From: Asterochloris sp. CNOR1
Taxonomy: Eukaryota; Chlorophyta; Trebouxiophyceae; Trebouxiales; Trebouxiaceae
NCBI GenBank assembly: GCA_963969365.1
Contig: OZ017756.1
Coordinates: 186,001 to 250,000, forward strand
Reading direction: 5' to 3'
DNA length: 64,000 nt
A model generated the notes under the pieces. That model ran no database searches. It worked only from the letters and a program-made list of their open reading frames with translations, and was not told the DNA's origin. The position numbers and the translations under genes are program-made. Every line of letters starts with the position of its first letter. Positions within the stretch are counted from its first letter, which is position 1. Below, piece after piece: positions 12,882-23,845 of the stretch.

Positions 12882-15800
12882 TCATTGATTGGACAGCCTG
12901 CTGAGCGCTGTCAATGTCTCCCGCCGAATGTCTTCAAGCCTTTCTAGCTGGGGGCTCTTGCCCTGCATCTGCTGCAGCTCTGCTTGCATGGCTGCAATGC
13001 AGCTCAGCAGCTTCCCTGGCCTCAGGATGTCATTTGAGCGCCGCTTGGTCCTACACAGATGCAAGGCAGTCAGCGCTGGGCACTGGCCTCCACAAGAGTA
13101 ATGACCCTGTGTTCCTGGCAGCATGCAGCCGCTCAGCAATCTGAGGGCCAGTGACTTGTAAGTCAGACCTCAGCAATGCAGCATGCAGTCGTGGGTGAGT
13201 CCAATGGGAAAGGACTTTCTGCCAAGGCAAAAGTGAACTCTCAATGTCTGTAGTCTTGCTGGCTGCACTGACATTCACATTCTCTCAACATCCTCTCACC
13301 TGGGTCTGCAAATGGGCTGCCCAGGATGCCAAGGCTCCTTGAGAACATCCATGATGAATGCCAGCCTGCAGGGGTCAGACACCAATGAAAGCGTGCTCAC
13401 AAAGCCCCATCAATGCAATTCTTCCACCAGCAAAGTGAGCCGCGATGCAGACCTTGACCTCTGGGTGAGGTTTGGCGCCTGCATAGCCGCTGGCAAGCCC
13501 TTCACATCACCAGTGATATATGACACAAACTGGGCGAGACTTCACACATGCAACAGCCTCTTGAGGCCACATTTGCTGCAACTGTATGCTAAGTTGCATG
13601 AGGGCAGACAAAGCAAACAACTCCCACTTGAAAGCAAAATTTTCAGGCCTGCGTGGGTTGTGACACTCAGCCCCCCTGTCAAGGCTCTCACTTAACAGCC
13701 CGTTTGCTGCCCACAATGGCACCAGCGTCCCAGTCACACCGCCTGAGGCTCAAGTGCCAGCACCAGTACCCTGAACCACTCCCAAGCAGCTGATCCCTCT
13801 GTGGGCAAACCAGCTCGCAACCCTGATAGCCTGACAGGCCACGCGCAGATCACATTGCCCCATGGATGTAGCACCCCAGCCTCTTCACAGCCACCCAATT
13901 GCCTCTTATTCTAGAGAACATCGTTGGGCCGCCATGCCTCACCGCCGTGCGGGGTCTGACACACCCAGCAGCTCCTTCACGAAGATGAGGGCGCTCTGAG
14001 GGACCACCTTGGTCACTGCCATCATGTCCTGCACATCCACTTTGCCGTGCTTCTCAAGCTGCTCCTGGGCTGCTGCATCTGTGATGGCTGCACGAGCCAG
14101 GCAGACTCTTGCAAGCAGGCTCCTGCATAACATAATGGCCCCGTCGCATGCAGGAGCAGGGCACTCCTAGTCTCGCTGTCGCGGCCAGCGCACAACTGCA
14201 CCGACTGATGCTGCACATCAGACTCTTTGCACAGGATCTCAGCGCCTGCTGAGGGGCTGCTGCTTCTGTACGGGCTGTGTGTGTGTGGTCAACCCCTAAG
14301 CCCCAAGCCCTGAACATTTAAACCCAGAAACACGGGGTTGCTGCATGTGGACTGACTGTGTGAGCACCGCAGACGCCTGCAAGCAGGCCCCTGCCCAGCA
14401 CGTGACAGGCCAATGTAAGGAAGACAAAATGAAAGGCAGAGGGCTACCGCCCAAGCAGGGGAACACCTGCATCAGCCCTTCGCACTGCAGACAGCTTGCA
14501 CAGGATCTCAAGAATGCTGCAAACGGAAATCGGATGTAGGCAAGATACATGATGGCTGTGTCAGCCAGGTGTGTCCACATCGCCAGGTGTCTGTACAGCA
14601 GACGGGCGCTTTGGCAGGGAGAGGCAGGCAACCTAAAAGCTAAACAGATTTGTACGAGGAAGACACAGTGCCAGATTCAGAGGTCAGCACAGGCCTCAGT
14701 CCCCTTCGCATTGTCCACATAACTGGCTGGGTGTGGCGTGCAGCCCACCATGCAGGCGAATTTGGCTTCTGTGTGCATGCTGTGCATTGCGCGGAGGAGT
14801 AGAGATGACTCACAGATCGGCGTAGGCCTCAGTCTCCTCCATATCATCGACCAGCTGGCTGGCGGTCGCTTGCAGGGTGTCCATGTCGCATTTGGGGACC
14901 TCCCCCGCCGGAACGGTGGTCGTGCCCACTTGTAAAGACCCCTCTGCAGGCGATGCAGCACTTCTAGTCAGCCTGCAGCTATGAAGCTGACTTTCTGACT
15001 TATCGGTTGCCTCAGACGTGGAGGTACTCCTCTGCAGGCACCAAACAGAGAAAGTTGTCGTGTTCAGATGTCCACTGCAGTGCGAGACCTGATCCCCACC
15101 CAGCAATACTGCAAGCGTGGCAGAGGGCACAGTTACATATTTGACCAGTCCCTGACCGCTTCAATGTGAAGCCAGCTTGGATATCCCATTGCCGGCAAAA
15201 AGCTTGCACAGGCATACTGTTAGTCTAACAGCAGGGGTTGCCAACCTGAAGGTACACCTTTTGCAGGTACAGCAGCTTGAGATATCACAAAAGCTGCCTG
15301 TCTAGACTGCAAGTTACATACGCACATTGAGGCCCACCTGGCATTTCCGCAGGCTCCCCAGCTTCTGCGCTTGGGTCCTCGGGCAGGGCTCTCTCCCAGG
15401 CCTGCTTCCTCCGGACACCACTGCGTGCTCTCCGCTCCTGTAGCAGGAACAATCCTCTCAAGTCGCGTGCACCGCCTCCAGTATACCACTCTAGAAGAGC
15501 ACTGTTCACCAGCGGTCTTACAAGATGCCTCTGCAGCTGCACAGTTTCTTGATCAAAGCAAGCAGCAGCACATAGCTTCTTCAACACCATACAAATGACT
15601 GAACAGGACATCATCACTGAACAGGACAATATCAGAACAGACATGTTGCCTCCTCCCTCATGGCACAGGTGCACCCCAGAGAGTGTTATGGCAGGGCCCA
15701 ATATTGATGCCAGCAGCACTAACCCTCAGGGTTTCTTCCTCCTCCAGAACACCGCTGTAGCCCACAGAGTGCTCCAGCAGGGCCCCCCGCTGCTGGGGGC

Positions 15801-16934
15801 CCGCACAGCGCTGCAGCAGCTCCAGCAGCTGCATCTCGGGGGGCAGGCGCGCTGCGATCTGGCGCAGGACCTCCTGGCGCAGCGTGCTCAGGCGGGCTGC
15901 GTGGGCAGTGGGGCATTGTAAGGCCCTTGTTGACCTCACAGGTGCAGCAGGAGGGCAGCGACAAGGGGCATGACTTCCCAGCAGAGCGCCAGAAGACGGG
16001 TCCTGATGGGTCGACCCCCATGTAGAGAATTGAAGTACTCAATGCCCACCTGGTGCTGGACACTTGCTGAACTGGGACTGCGCCATGCATGCCTGACACA
16101 GTTGCCCTAGCCAGGCCAGGAGGCATGCCAGAGCTGCTGTCCAGGCAACAGTGAGGGTACCAGCCTGCGCCGGGGGGTGTCTGATGAGCTTCACAGCAGT
16201 ACACCTGTCGTGGATTTCCATGTTGGAATGCATGAAGGTCTGCCAGAGAGGGTGTCAGCACCTCTGCCCACCTGCCAGAATGGGATCCTGCTGGGTGGCT
16301 GCCTGCGCATACGCGCCCAGCGCGGCCAAGAAGGTCTCGTCCATCTCGTCCAAGCGCTCAGCCACCACCTTCTGGTAGGCCTCAGGGGCGTTGGGGCGGG
16401 GCATGCCCGCTGCACACAGGCTGGTGGGTGTTATAAGCATGATGTGTTAAAAAGGGTTTTGATTTTATGCAGATGTATGCTCAGCAAAGATGGCAGCCGC
16501 CTGCGTCAATTTGACCTGCCAAGCTGGCTGCTTGATGATGCATTGCCAGCATCTCTAGTTGCCTCAGTGCTTCATCAAGCAACGCAGTTGGCACACATGT
16601 GAGCAGATGATGCAAGCGGTGCAGCCATGCTTGCCTGTGACCTCTGTTACTGCATCATACACATAGAGCTCCCTGGCCACATCCCTGACCATCTGGTCTA
16701 TCATCACAGCTGCTTTGTCCACTCGCTCGGCAATCTCTGCATGCAACATCAGCAGGCCTGCCTGCAGGGTAGATCATCAGCAGCAAGAAGCAGAACTGCT
16801 GTAAAACCCACCAGCTTCATTCTGTTGCCGCTGGCTCTGGGCCTGGACCTGGGCCTGAGCAGAGCATCCAGATCTGCTTGGAATGCTGCTCCTGCGAAGT
16901 GGATTGCGACATGCCTTTGTTGCCTGCCCCGCAT
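12882..16934 (-). CDS. Conserved plastid-type protein of unknown function
   Basis: Exons in transcript order: 16934-16812, 16761-16635, 16409-16272, 15896-15724, 15437-15338, 14943-14814, 14107-13943, 13050-12882. All phases fit and give 374 residues. The start at 16934 opens an Arg/Ala-rich segment (MRGRQQRHVAIHFAGAAF) that could be a transit peptide. Later segments are helical and charged: PEAYQKVVAERLDEMDETF, then LRQEVLRQIAARLPPEMQLL, then LQATASQLVDDMEET, and a C-terminus with LRPGKLLSC and LEDIRRETLTALSRL. From memory this order resembles an uncharacterised land-plant chloroplast protein with a motif like LKEEVWDQISSLLPEEVQ. I cannot name the family. Intron 2 has a GC donor (ACAG then GCAAGC). 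Existence of the gene is fairly sure, the function is unknown. Confidence 0.65.
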
Positions 16935-17412
16935 GCCGGGCACAGTCTGGGGGTCTATGCAGCATTGTGTTGCACATCCCGGCCTGCATAACGACGTCAA
17001 GGACTGCTGACCTAGAAGTTGCCGTGTCACAGGCTGACTTGCTTAAAGTACAGGCACACTGAAAGAGCAACAACAACAGCGAGCTGTGATTAACGACGAT
17101 GTGGAGTCACCATGACTTGTCCTTTGCCACTCAGATGGCTAGGGGTGCTGTTGCACAGCACGCAACCGGAGGCTGAATTAGGCTTGCAAGGTGGAAGGAG
17201 TTCCCTGTGTGGCATGCAGAGTGTCCATGCAGGGGAGCTCATTGTCTGCTCTCGAACAAGGCCTTGAAGATGATCGCCATGGAGCTGCATGCTTGGCTTG
17301 CTTCATCCCAGGAACAACAAGTCCAGCAGCCACATGTTATTGTGCTGGGGAAGCTACTCTACAAGCACTTCCAGGTCTGGCGCCTTCCATTTCACACAAA
17401 GTTTCAAGCACT
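16935..17412. other. Intergenic: RSP4/6 3' UTR and promoter of the plastid-type gene
   Basis: 478 bp between two genes read leftward. No open frame with good splice sites is seen on either strand. No TGTAA was found in the expected orientation near the RSP4/6 stop. Confidence 0.5.
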
Positions 17413-20400
17413 TCACTCGGCCTCTTCTGCTGGAGCCTCCTCCTTGACGGGTTCAGGCTTGACTGGCAGCTCTGCCGACTCCACCAGGGCCTGGTCATAC
17501 TCCTTTGCCACAGGTGGGGGTGGCAGGGGCACGAACGGCGCTGTCTTGGCAGCCCAGCCCACATATATGTTGGTGAAGGCAGACCCAGACCCCACTGCAA
17601 CTGCGCCAGGCCACAAGTTGCTGCGCACGCCGGCCACCTGCACGCGAAGGGCGCACCTAAGTTGTTGGCCACAGCAGCTGGGCCGCCTGATGCCTATACA
17701 CCTTTGGCTTTGTAGCAGGGATCACTTTGGTGGGCACAGCTGCCTGCACAAGCCGCCAGATGGGCTGCAGTGCTGCTGCACTCCTTCGAGGCTGGCTGTA
17801 CTTGGAAGTAACAAGCTGCCACTGGGCTGTGCGGGCCTCTATCTCTGGCAGCTTCAAAAGCTGCCTGCATGAGGTGGCCTGGGTGAGCTGTGAAGTACAC
17901 TCTTGCTGATAAATGCTGATCTTATGGCCTGTGGTGGGCAATTTATGTCCCGGCTCAAATGGACCAGGCCAGATGGAGCTGGTCCTCTTGTGGCCATTCC
18001 TGGTGGAGTAGGCGCTGTCAGGTTCATCGAGCCACAAACCTGCGCAGCTGGCTCCTGACATGCTGATGCTGCAGCTCTGGAGCTGAAGCCAGTGGTGTCC
18101 CGCCCCCCTACCTAGGGCAGATGCAGCCCCACAGCCCACGCAACCCTGCCTTCCTGCTGAGATTGCTGCTGCTGTGTGAGAGTGCTGGCTGCTTACAGGT
18201 GGCCCTCACAACTGCATGCAAATGCTGCACCAGTGCTGCAAATGAGCCTGCAGCCCCGCTTCCACCAGCCTATGTCGCATGCATGGTGTATCTTCACGCT
18301 GGTGTTGTTGTAGCTGCACAGAGGGGTTCGCACCATGCAGCAACTCCGCCTACGACTGCAAGCATGCAGCCCCATGCCCTGCAACCGCAGGCCCATACCT
18401 AGGAACTGCAGCCCCGTTCACCTGGTTCTTCACGCTGCTGTTGCTGCTGCTGAACAGAGGGGTCCAGGCCTCCGCGCCCCCCACTTCAACATCCTTCTCC
18501 ACTGTGCTCAGGGGCTCAGGCCCCTGCTCCGCCTCCTCCTCTGTCGGCTCTGGAGCATCCTGCCCCTCTTCGGGCTCCTTTGCAAACACGACACATCTCC
18601 CTGAAGAGAGTGGGGTACATGTCAGTTCAGTCCCCTTCGCAAACACAACAAATCTCCCTGGAGAGAGAGGCATACATGTCAGCTCCGTCTCCTATACAGC
18701 AACAACACACCCTCCTGCAGAGAGAGGCGTACATGTCACTTCAGCCAGCGCTAGGTGGCAAAGCTTTCATGTCAGGCGGTGGGACGCAGAGATGCTCCTT
18801 CTGGGGCTGTTGCAAATTGCACAGCCACTGGCACCCCCACAAGGAAGATATCAGCATGGACAGGATCATTTGTGTGCATCAGGCTCTGTCCTGCAGCCAT
18901 GGCACGCAGCCAGGTGCAGTCATGTTCTGCCTGCTTCACTGGCTGATGCTGCCAGGGCACTGCGCCCCAGAGTAAGGCTACATTTGCCAGATCAGCGCAG
19001 ATGCAGTCTTACACCAGGACAGCACATTTGCAAAGCTCAACAGATGAGCATGCGAAGCACCGCTGCACCGGCGCGCACCATCGGCATCACAGCGCTGCAC
19101 CATCTGGTGGCCAGAGCGTGCTGAACGCTGCAGAGGTGGAAAGGTGCCAGCTACAGTAACATCTGTAGAATTTGGTGCTGAGATGTTTTCACTCATGAAC
19201 TGCAGGCTGGCGATCTTGCAGCAATTGCACCGAGCCCGGCGCACCCTGCTTCTTGACGTGGGGGTATCTGTGTGCCCATGCGGCTGCTGTGCCCAGCTCT
19301 GTGGCAGCCACCGGTGTGTACTCCTCTGCCTTGTCCAGGCCTCCAGACTGCAGGCACAACGCTGACGTCAAACAGATGCCCTGACAACAAGGCAATGCTG
19401 GCAGCGGCAGCACAGAGCAATCTGCCCCATGCCTGGCCAGCTACAGGCGCCCAGGCTGCCAACCAGCTGGTGTCTGGCGTCAGTTGCAGGCTGCTGTATG
19501 GCGTCATGCCCCCGTGCCATAATGTGTGGCTGTAGATTAGCAGCACATGCAAAACTCTTTGGCCCAAGTCAGGCCTCCACATTGTGGGCCCAGAAATGTA
19601 GATGTAAACACAGCAGTTGCACCAAGGACATCCAGTAGAGGCAACCAGGGAGCAGCTGCACAGGCCAGTCCGCCTGCCCCATCTGCAGAAGGATGCCAGC
19701 TGGTGCAGCCCCTGCAGGTGACTGCAGACAGCATACCTTCAGGCCAGGTTGCTGCGGGCTGAGCGCGCGTGCAGCAGACTAGCAATTTCGAGCATGTTGG
19801 CGATGTGCTGGTCACTGTCTGGCAAGCAGAGGGCAGTCAGACGCAGCTCTACGACCTCATGAGCTGCCAGAGGAGATATGAGACTTGTGACCACACAGTG
19901 CCCACACTTGAGCCTGGCAACAAGACTGTGAATTACACGCCAGGCACAGTCCAGCTCCCCACAGCAGCCCATGTAGCCCCAAGAGCAGGCACACCTGACT
20001 ACCTCGTTTGGCAGCCCAAAGTAGAATGCCCAGAACCCATCTGCAAGACGGCACCATGCACGCATGTTGCGTAGCACTGGCCACATTGCCCAGAGCAGCT
20101 TACCTCGTTGGCTACAAAGTAGCCTGCTGGGGACAGGACTGTGGTGGCAGCTATCCTGGCCAACTGCGCTCGCAGGAAGCTGGCCTCATTGCCTGGGAAG
20201 GGAGGATAGGCTGACACCTGCATGCATCAAGATATCAGTCAGCGCCCCCTGCCTGCAAATGTTTCTGCAATGCCACAGGTACGAGCTCTGTCGGCGCAAG
20301 CCAGTCCACACCCCAGGCTGGCCACGCTGCATCAAGCAGAGTAACACTGCTGATGCAAGGTGGCGGTGTGTGGTCGCCCTGAGCTGGATGCAGAAGGGGC

Positions 20401-23400
20401 AAGTGCTGTCACAGCTGAAACATGAGCAAGCAGCCAAGACCAGCCGCTAAGCCCAGATTCCCCATTGTCAGATGCTCCTCAATGCTGCGCAAGCTGCCCC
20501 GGCAGTAGTGCAGTCCCCTGATGGGGCAAGCAAGCAAAAAGGCCCCCGACATTGGCAGATGCCAGCGCACAATGTTCCCAGGATCGCATGGCACAGCTGC
20601 TGGTGCCCCTGCCCTGACTTGCAGGCGCACTCCGCATGGAGCAAGCCTGTCCAACCCATTCCAACGTGCCACAAGAGGCCAAGGGCATCTGAGGCATGAT
20701 TGTAGGTATGTTCTGCTGAAATGAACAACTGCTGCTGCTTGGCACAGGTTGTGTCCTGCTCAACCAATCACTGCTGCTGCTGCTTGGCACAGGGTGTGTC
20801 CTGCTCAACCAATCACTGCTGCTGCTGCTTGGCACAGATATTGATGTGTTCTGCTCAAGCAAATAGCTGCTGCTGCTTGGCACAGGCTCACCGTAGCGTC
20901 CAGCTTCCCTGTGAGGTACTTTTTGATCAGACGGGCAGCCTTGATCTGCGCAGGCTTGACTGCTGGCAGCTTGGCAAGCGGGCCCCCCAGGCTGTTGCAC
21001 ACAAAGTAGGTGTACCCGTTGGTGCCCCCACCCTTCTCTGAGGGCACCTCGCCGGCACCTGCAGAACAGCAGCTTGCTGGTCAGCCTTGAAGCAGCAATG
21101 AATCTGGGCATATGCCTGAAATCAACCGTCATTCCTTGAAGGGCAGGCTGCTGCACACACAACACACTGTGGCTGTTCGTGTTTTGGAACTCTTGGGGCG
21201 TGTGCCGAAATTGTCCGAAGCTCATAGCTGCAGGTGCGCGCAAGCTTTGCATGCTGCCACTCACCCACTGTCTCCTCCTCATCTGCCTGCTCCTTCAGCG
21301 TGGTCTCAAACACATAGTAGTCTGCATAGATGCCTAGCACCTGCAGCAGGCAGGTGTGCTGTTGGCTGTCTGTCTGTGAAACGCTCAACACCTACAGCCT
21401 GAAGCCTGACGGGCATGGATGGACCTGAACACCTGCAGCAAAGGGCAGCTGCAGCACTTGCTGGCTGTGAGATGCCCAGCATCACCACAGGGCAGCAATG
21501 CTATAGGTTGGCTAAGGAAGGCTCAATACCTGCTGCTTGATGACATGCCCAATGCGTGCAGCTGGCAGCTGCAGCACTTGCTGGCTGTGAGGTAATGCTG
21601 CTTGCTGCTCAGGCAAGGTCAACACATATAGCTTAATGTTTGACCATTGATGGGCAGCTGCAGCATGAGGTGTGCTGTTGGCTTGCAGTCCTCAAGACAC
21701 GGGGAGCCAGCAGGAAGTGCGTGAATGATGCAGAGATGCTCAGTACCAGGTGCACACCAGCCCACCTTGCCAAAGAAGCGCACAGTGGCCACCCCCAGCT
21801 TGGGGTCCTCCCCGATGCGCTTGCAGGCCAGCATCGCGCCGTACATCTCCTGCCGCCCCAGGCCTGCGCCGCAGGCGTCCAGCAGGGCCGAGTCTGCCAG
21901 CACGTTCTCGCACTCGTACTGCAGGCAGTGTGGGCACAGTATGTGGGGCTCCCACTGCAGACCAGGGAGCAAGCTCAGACCCTGCAAGCCTCCTGCATCT
22001 TAAGTGCTCTTTCTGCATATAAGCGTCCTCCCAAGCCCGGCATTTGTCCAACGAGCCTCTCACACTCCTGCCGCAGGCCGGGGATGGGGACAGAATGTGC
22101 ATTGCGTGCTCTGCTGCAATGGGCTCTGACAGTCCATCTCTGCTGGACCAGTGAAATGGAGCTACTGCAGGCCTCCAAAACTACCAGAGGCACCTATGCT
22201 ACAGCCGTCCACCTCACTGTATTGCGTGGCTGCACCTCCTGTGCTCTGGCATCAGTCTGGAGCAAGCAGGACTTCTGTGGCCACCATCCAGACAGATACA
22301 GTGCTGACAGCTACACATAGGCATGGTTGCTTGCCACTGGCGGTGGCACTCCACCACATGCTCAGCCGGCCTCTCATTGGGTGGCCGCAGCTCCACTGTT
22401 CCTGCTGCAGGTTGGACCAGACCCAACCTTCCAGAATCACTGAACAGCAGCGCTGTCATTAACAGCAGTGCCAGGCAGCTGCCGTGCTGCAGCCACCCAG
22501 CTCACCTCATTGGGTGGCTGTGCCTCTTCTGGCTCTCCAGTCTCTGGGTTGATGGGCACCTGGATCTCCCTGCATGCATGTTATAGCAGTTGTGTCAATG
22601 CACAGCCAGCAGCCGCAGGAAGGCACAGTGCTGGCAGACACGATACAGGAAATCAGTCAGACCACAGCCTGCATCACATCGTCAGGACTGGTTCACCCAC
22701 AGTGGCATCCAACTCATCAGACAAGCAGCTTGTGGGCAAGGGCAAGGTCGACCGGCTGCAAGGCGCTGACGGAGAGAACGGCAGACACCTTGCTGGCAAA
22801 GCACCCTGCAGCGTGTCGCTCACCCAAAGAGCCTGGTCACGGCCGCTGAGCAAGAGGCCTGCGGCGCCACCTGCAGGCAGGCTGGCCACGCTTTACATGG
22901 GCCACACAACTGACCCAAGAGGGGGCAGTCTGCGTGATCCTGTGCTGGGCCCGACATCGCTGCAATCCTGTTCCCTGCGAGGCCACAAGCCCTTGGGGCT
23001 TTTGAGCCATGCCTGGCTTGCGCTGCAGGATGCCTGGCCTGGAAGCAGAGGCTATTCCTGATGTAGGCTGACAGGAACAAACAAGACGACTAGCCAGCAG
23101 CAGTTGTGGTTGCCAGTCCAACACCCTGCAAGCCAGACTTCTCCACAGTGTGCTGGTGCGGCCTGTACTGTTTGCCTGCCTGCAGCTGAGTGCCGCACTT
23201 ACAGCAATGATTGCGATTGACCACATGTTTCAGGCGTACCTGTGTGCAGGCGGGGCCCTGCACCTCTTCCCTTCCGGCTGCAGCTGAGCGCTTGGCCAGC
23301 ATGGACATCTGCAGGAGATCCACGCCATCTGCCGGGCGCTGTGCAATGATCTGCAGCCAGCCTAGCACATGTAAGCAGCGATTTTGAGCATGTTTTGCCA

Positions 23401-23656
23401 GGCAAGAGGCATGTCCACTTGCGCTGCCAACATCTGGCCAAGCATCCTGTGGGTCTGGCAGTGGGTTGCTCAGCATCTGGGGATCCTGAGGGGTTGCACC
23501 ACATGGAGGTGCCCGTGAGCTCTTTCATGCCAATTGGCCAGCAGTGGCACTTGCCTTGCCAACAAGTTCTGTGAGGTGGTCATAGACTGACCCTCCAGAA
23601 ACCTCATTGCTCTTTTGCAGCAGGGCGACAGCCTGGTTGACGTCCAGGCTGTTCAT
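17413..23656 (-). CDS. RSP4/6: Radial spoke head protein RSP4/RSP6 family
   Basis: RSP4 and RSP6 form the radial spoke head that signals between the central pair and dyneins in motile flagella. Exons: 23656-23555, 23350-23240, one unresolved exon, 22569-22506, 21918-21766, 21340-21265, 21058-20892, 20217-20104, 19818-19737, 18600-18422, 17637-17413. The N-terminus MNSLDVNQAVALLQKS is followed by YDHLTELV, as in the family. Family hallmarks appear in order: VRFFGKVLGIYADYYVFE, then YTYFVCNSLG and AARLIKKYLTGKLDA, then AYPPFPGNEASFLRAQLARI, then SNLWPGAVAVGSGSAFTNIY. The acidic tail ends EEAPAEEAE. The resolved exons give about 424 residues against about 460 for the Chlamydomonas proteins. The gap between 23240 and 22569 needs an exon of length 2 mod 3. 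Intron 1 has a GC donor (AAG then GCAAGT). I cannot tell RSP4 from RSP6. Confidence 0.95.
18601..18735. repeat. Splice-acceptor echoes in the RSP4/6 intron before exon 18600-18422
   Basis: Read on the minus strand, the true acceptor is CTCTTCAG then GGAGATGTGTCGTGTTTGC. About 58 bp upstream is CTCTCCAG then GGAGATTTGTTGTGTTTGC. Another 57 bp upstream is CTCTGCAG then GAGGGTGTGTTGTTGC. The nearest echo keeps the reading frame FVVFAKG, parallel to CVVFAKE in the real exon. Confidence 0.92.
20720..20892. repeat. About 47-bp tandem repeat next to an RSP4/6 donor
   Basis: Four units built on GCTGCTGCTTGGCACAG and CTGCTCAACCAATCACTG run from 20720 up to the donor at 20892 (minus-strand ACG then GTGAGC). 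The unit next to the exon starts inside the donor region, so the array abuts the splice site directly. Confidence 0.88.
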
Positions 23657-23845
23657 GCTGGGAGGCTCAGGTGGTGTGAGTCTGTCCCTGTGCCGACTTT
23701 AGCTGCCCCTCTGCAGCACGCAGCCGTTCAACAATTCAACATGTGAGATGGGACAATAAAACAGAACTCTGGAGGCCCCAGACTTCCTTCCAAGATCAAG
23801 CGCACTGAGTGAGTCCTAAGGAAGTGGGTGGGGCCGGTGGGAGAG
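23657..23845. promoter_or_regulatory. Divergent promoter, RSP4/6 and MYND gene
   Basis: 189 bp separate the two start codons on opposite strands. No TATA box stands out. Sharing one short region suggests the MYND protein may be co-expressed with a flagellar gene; this is inference. Confidence 0.55.
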
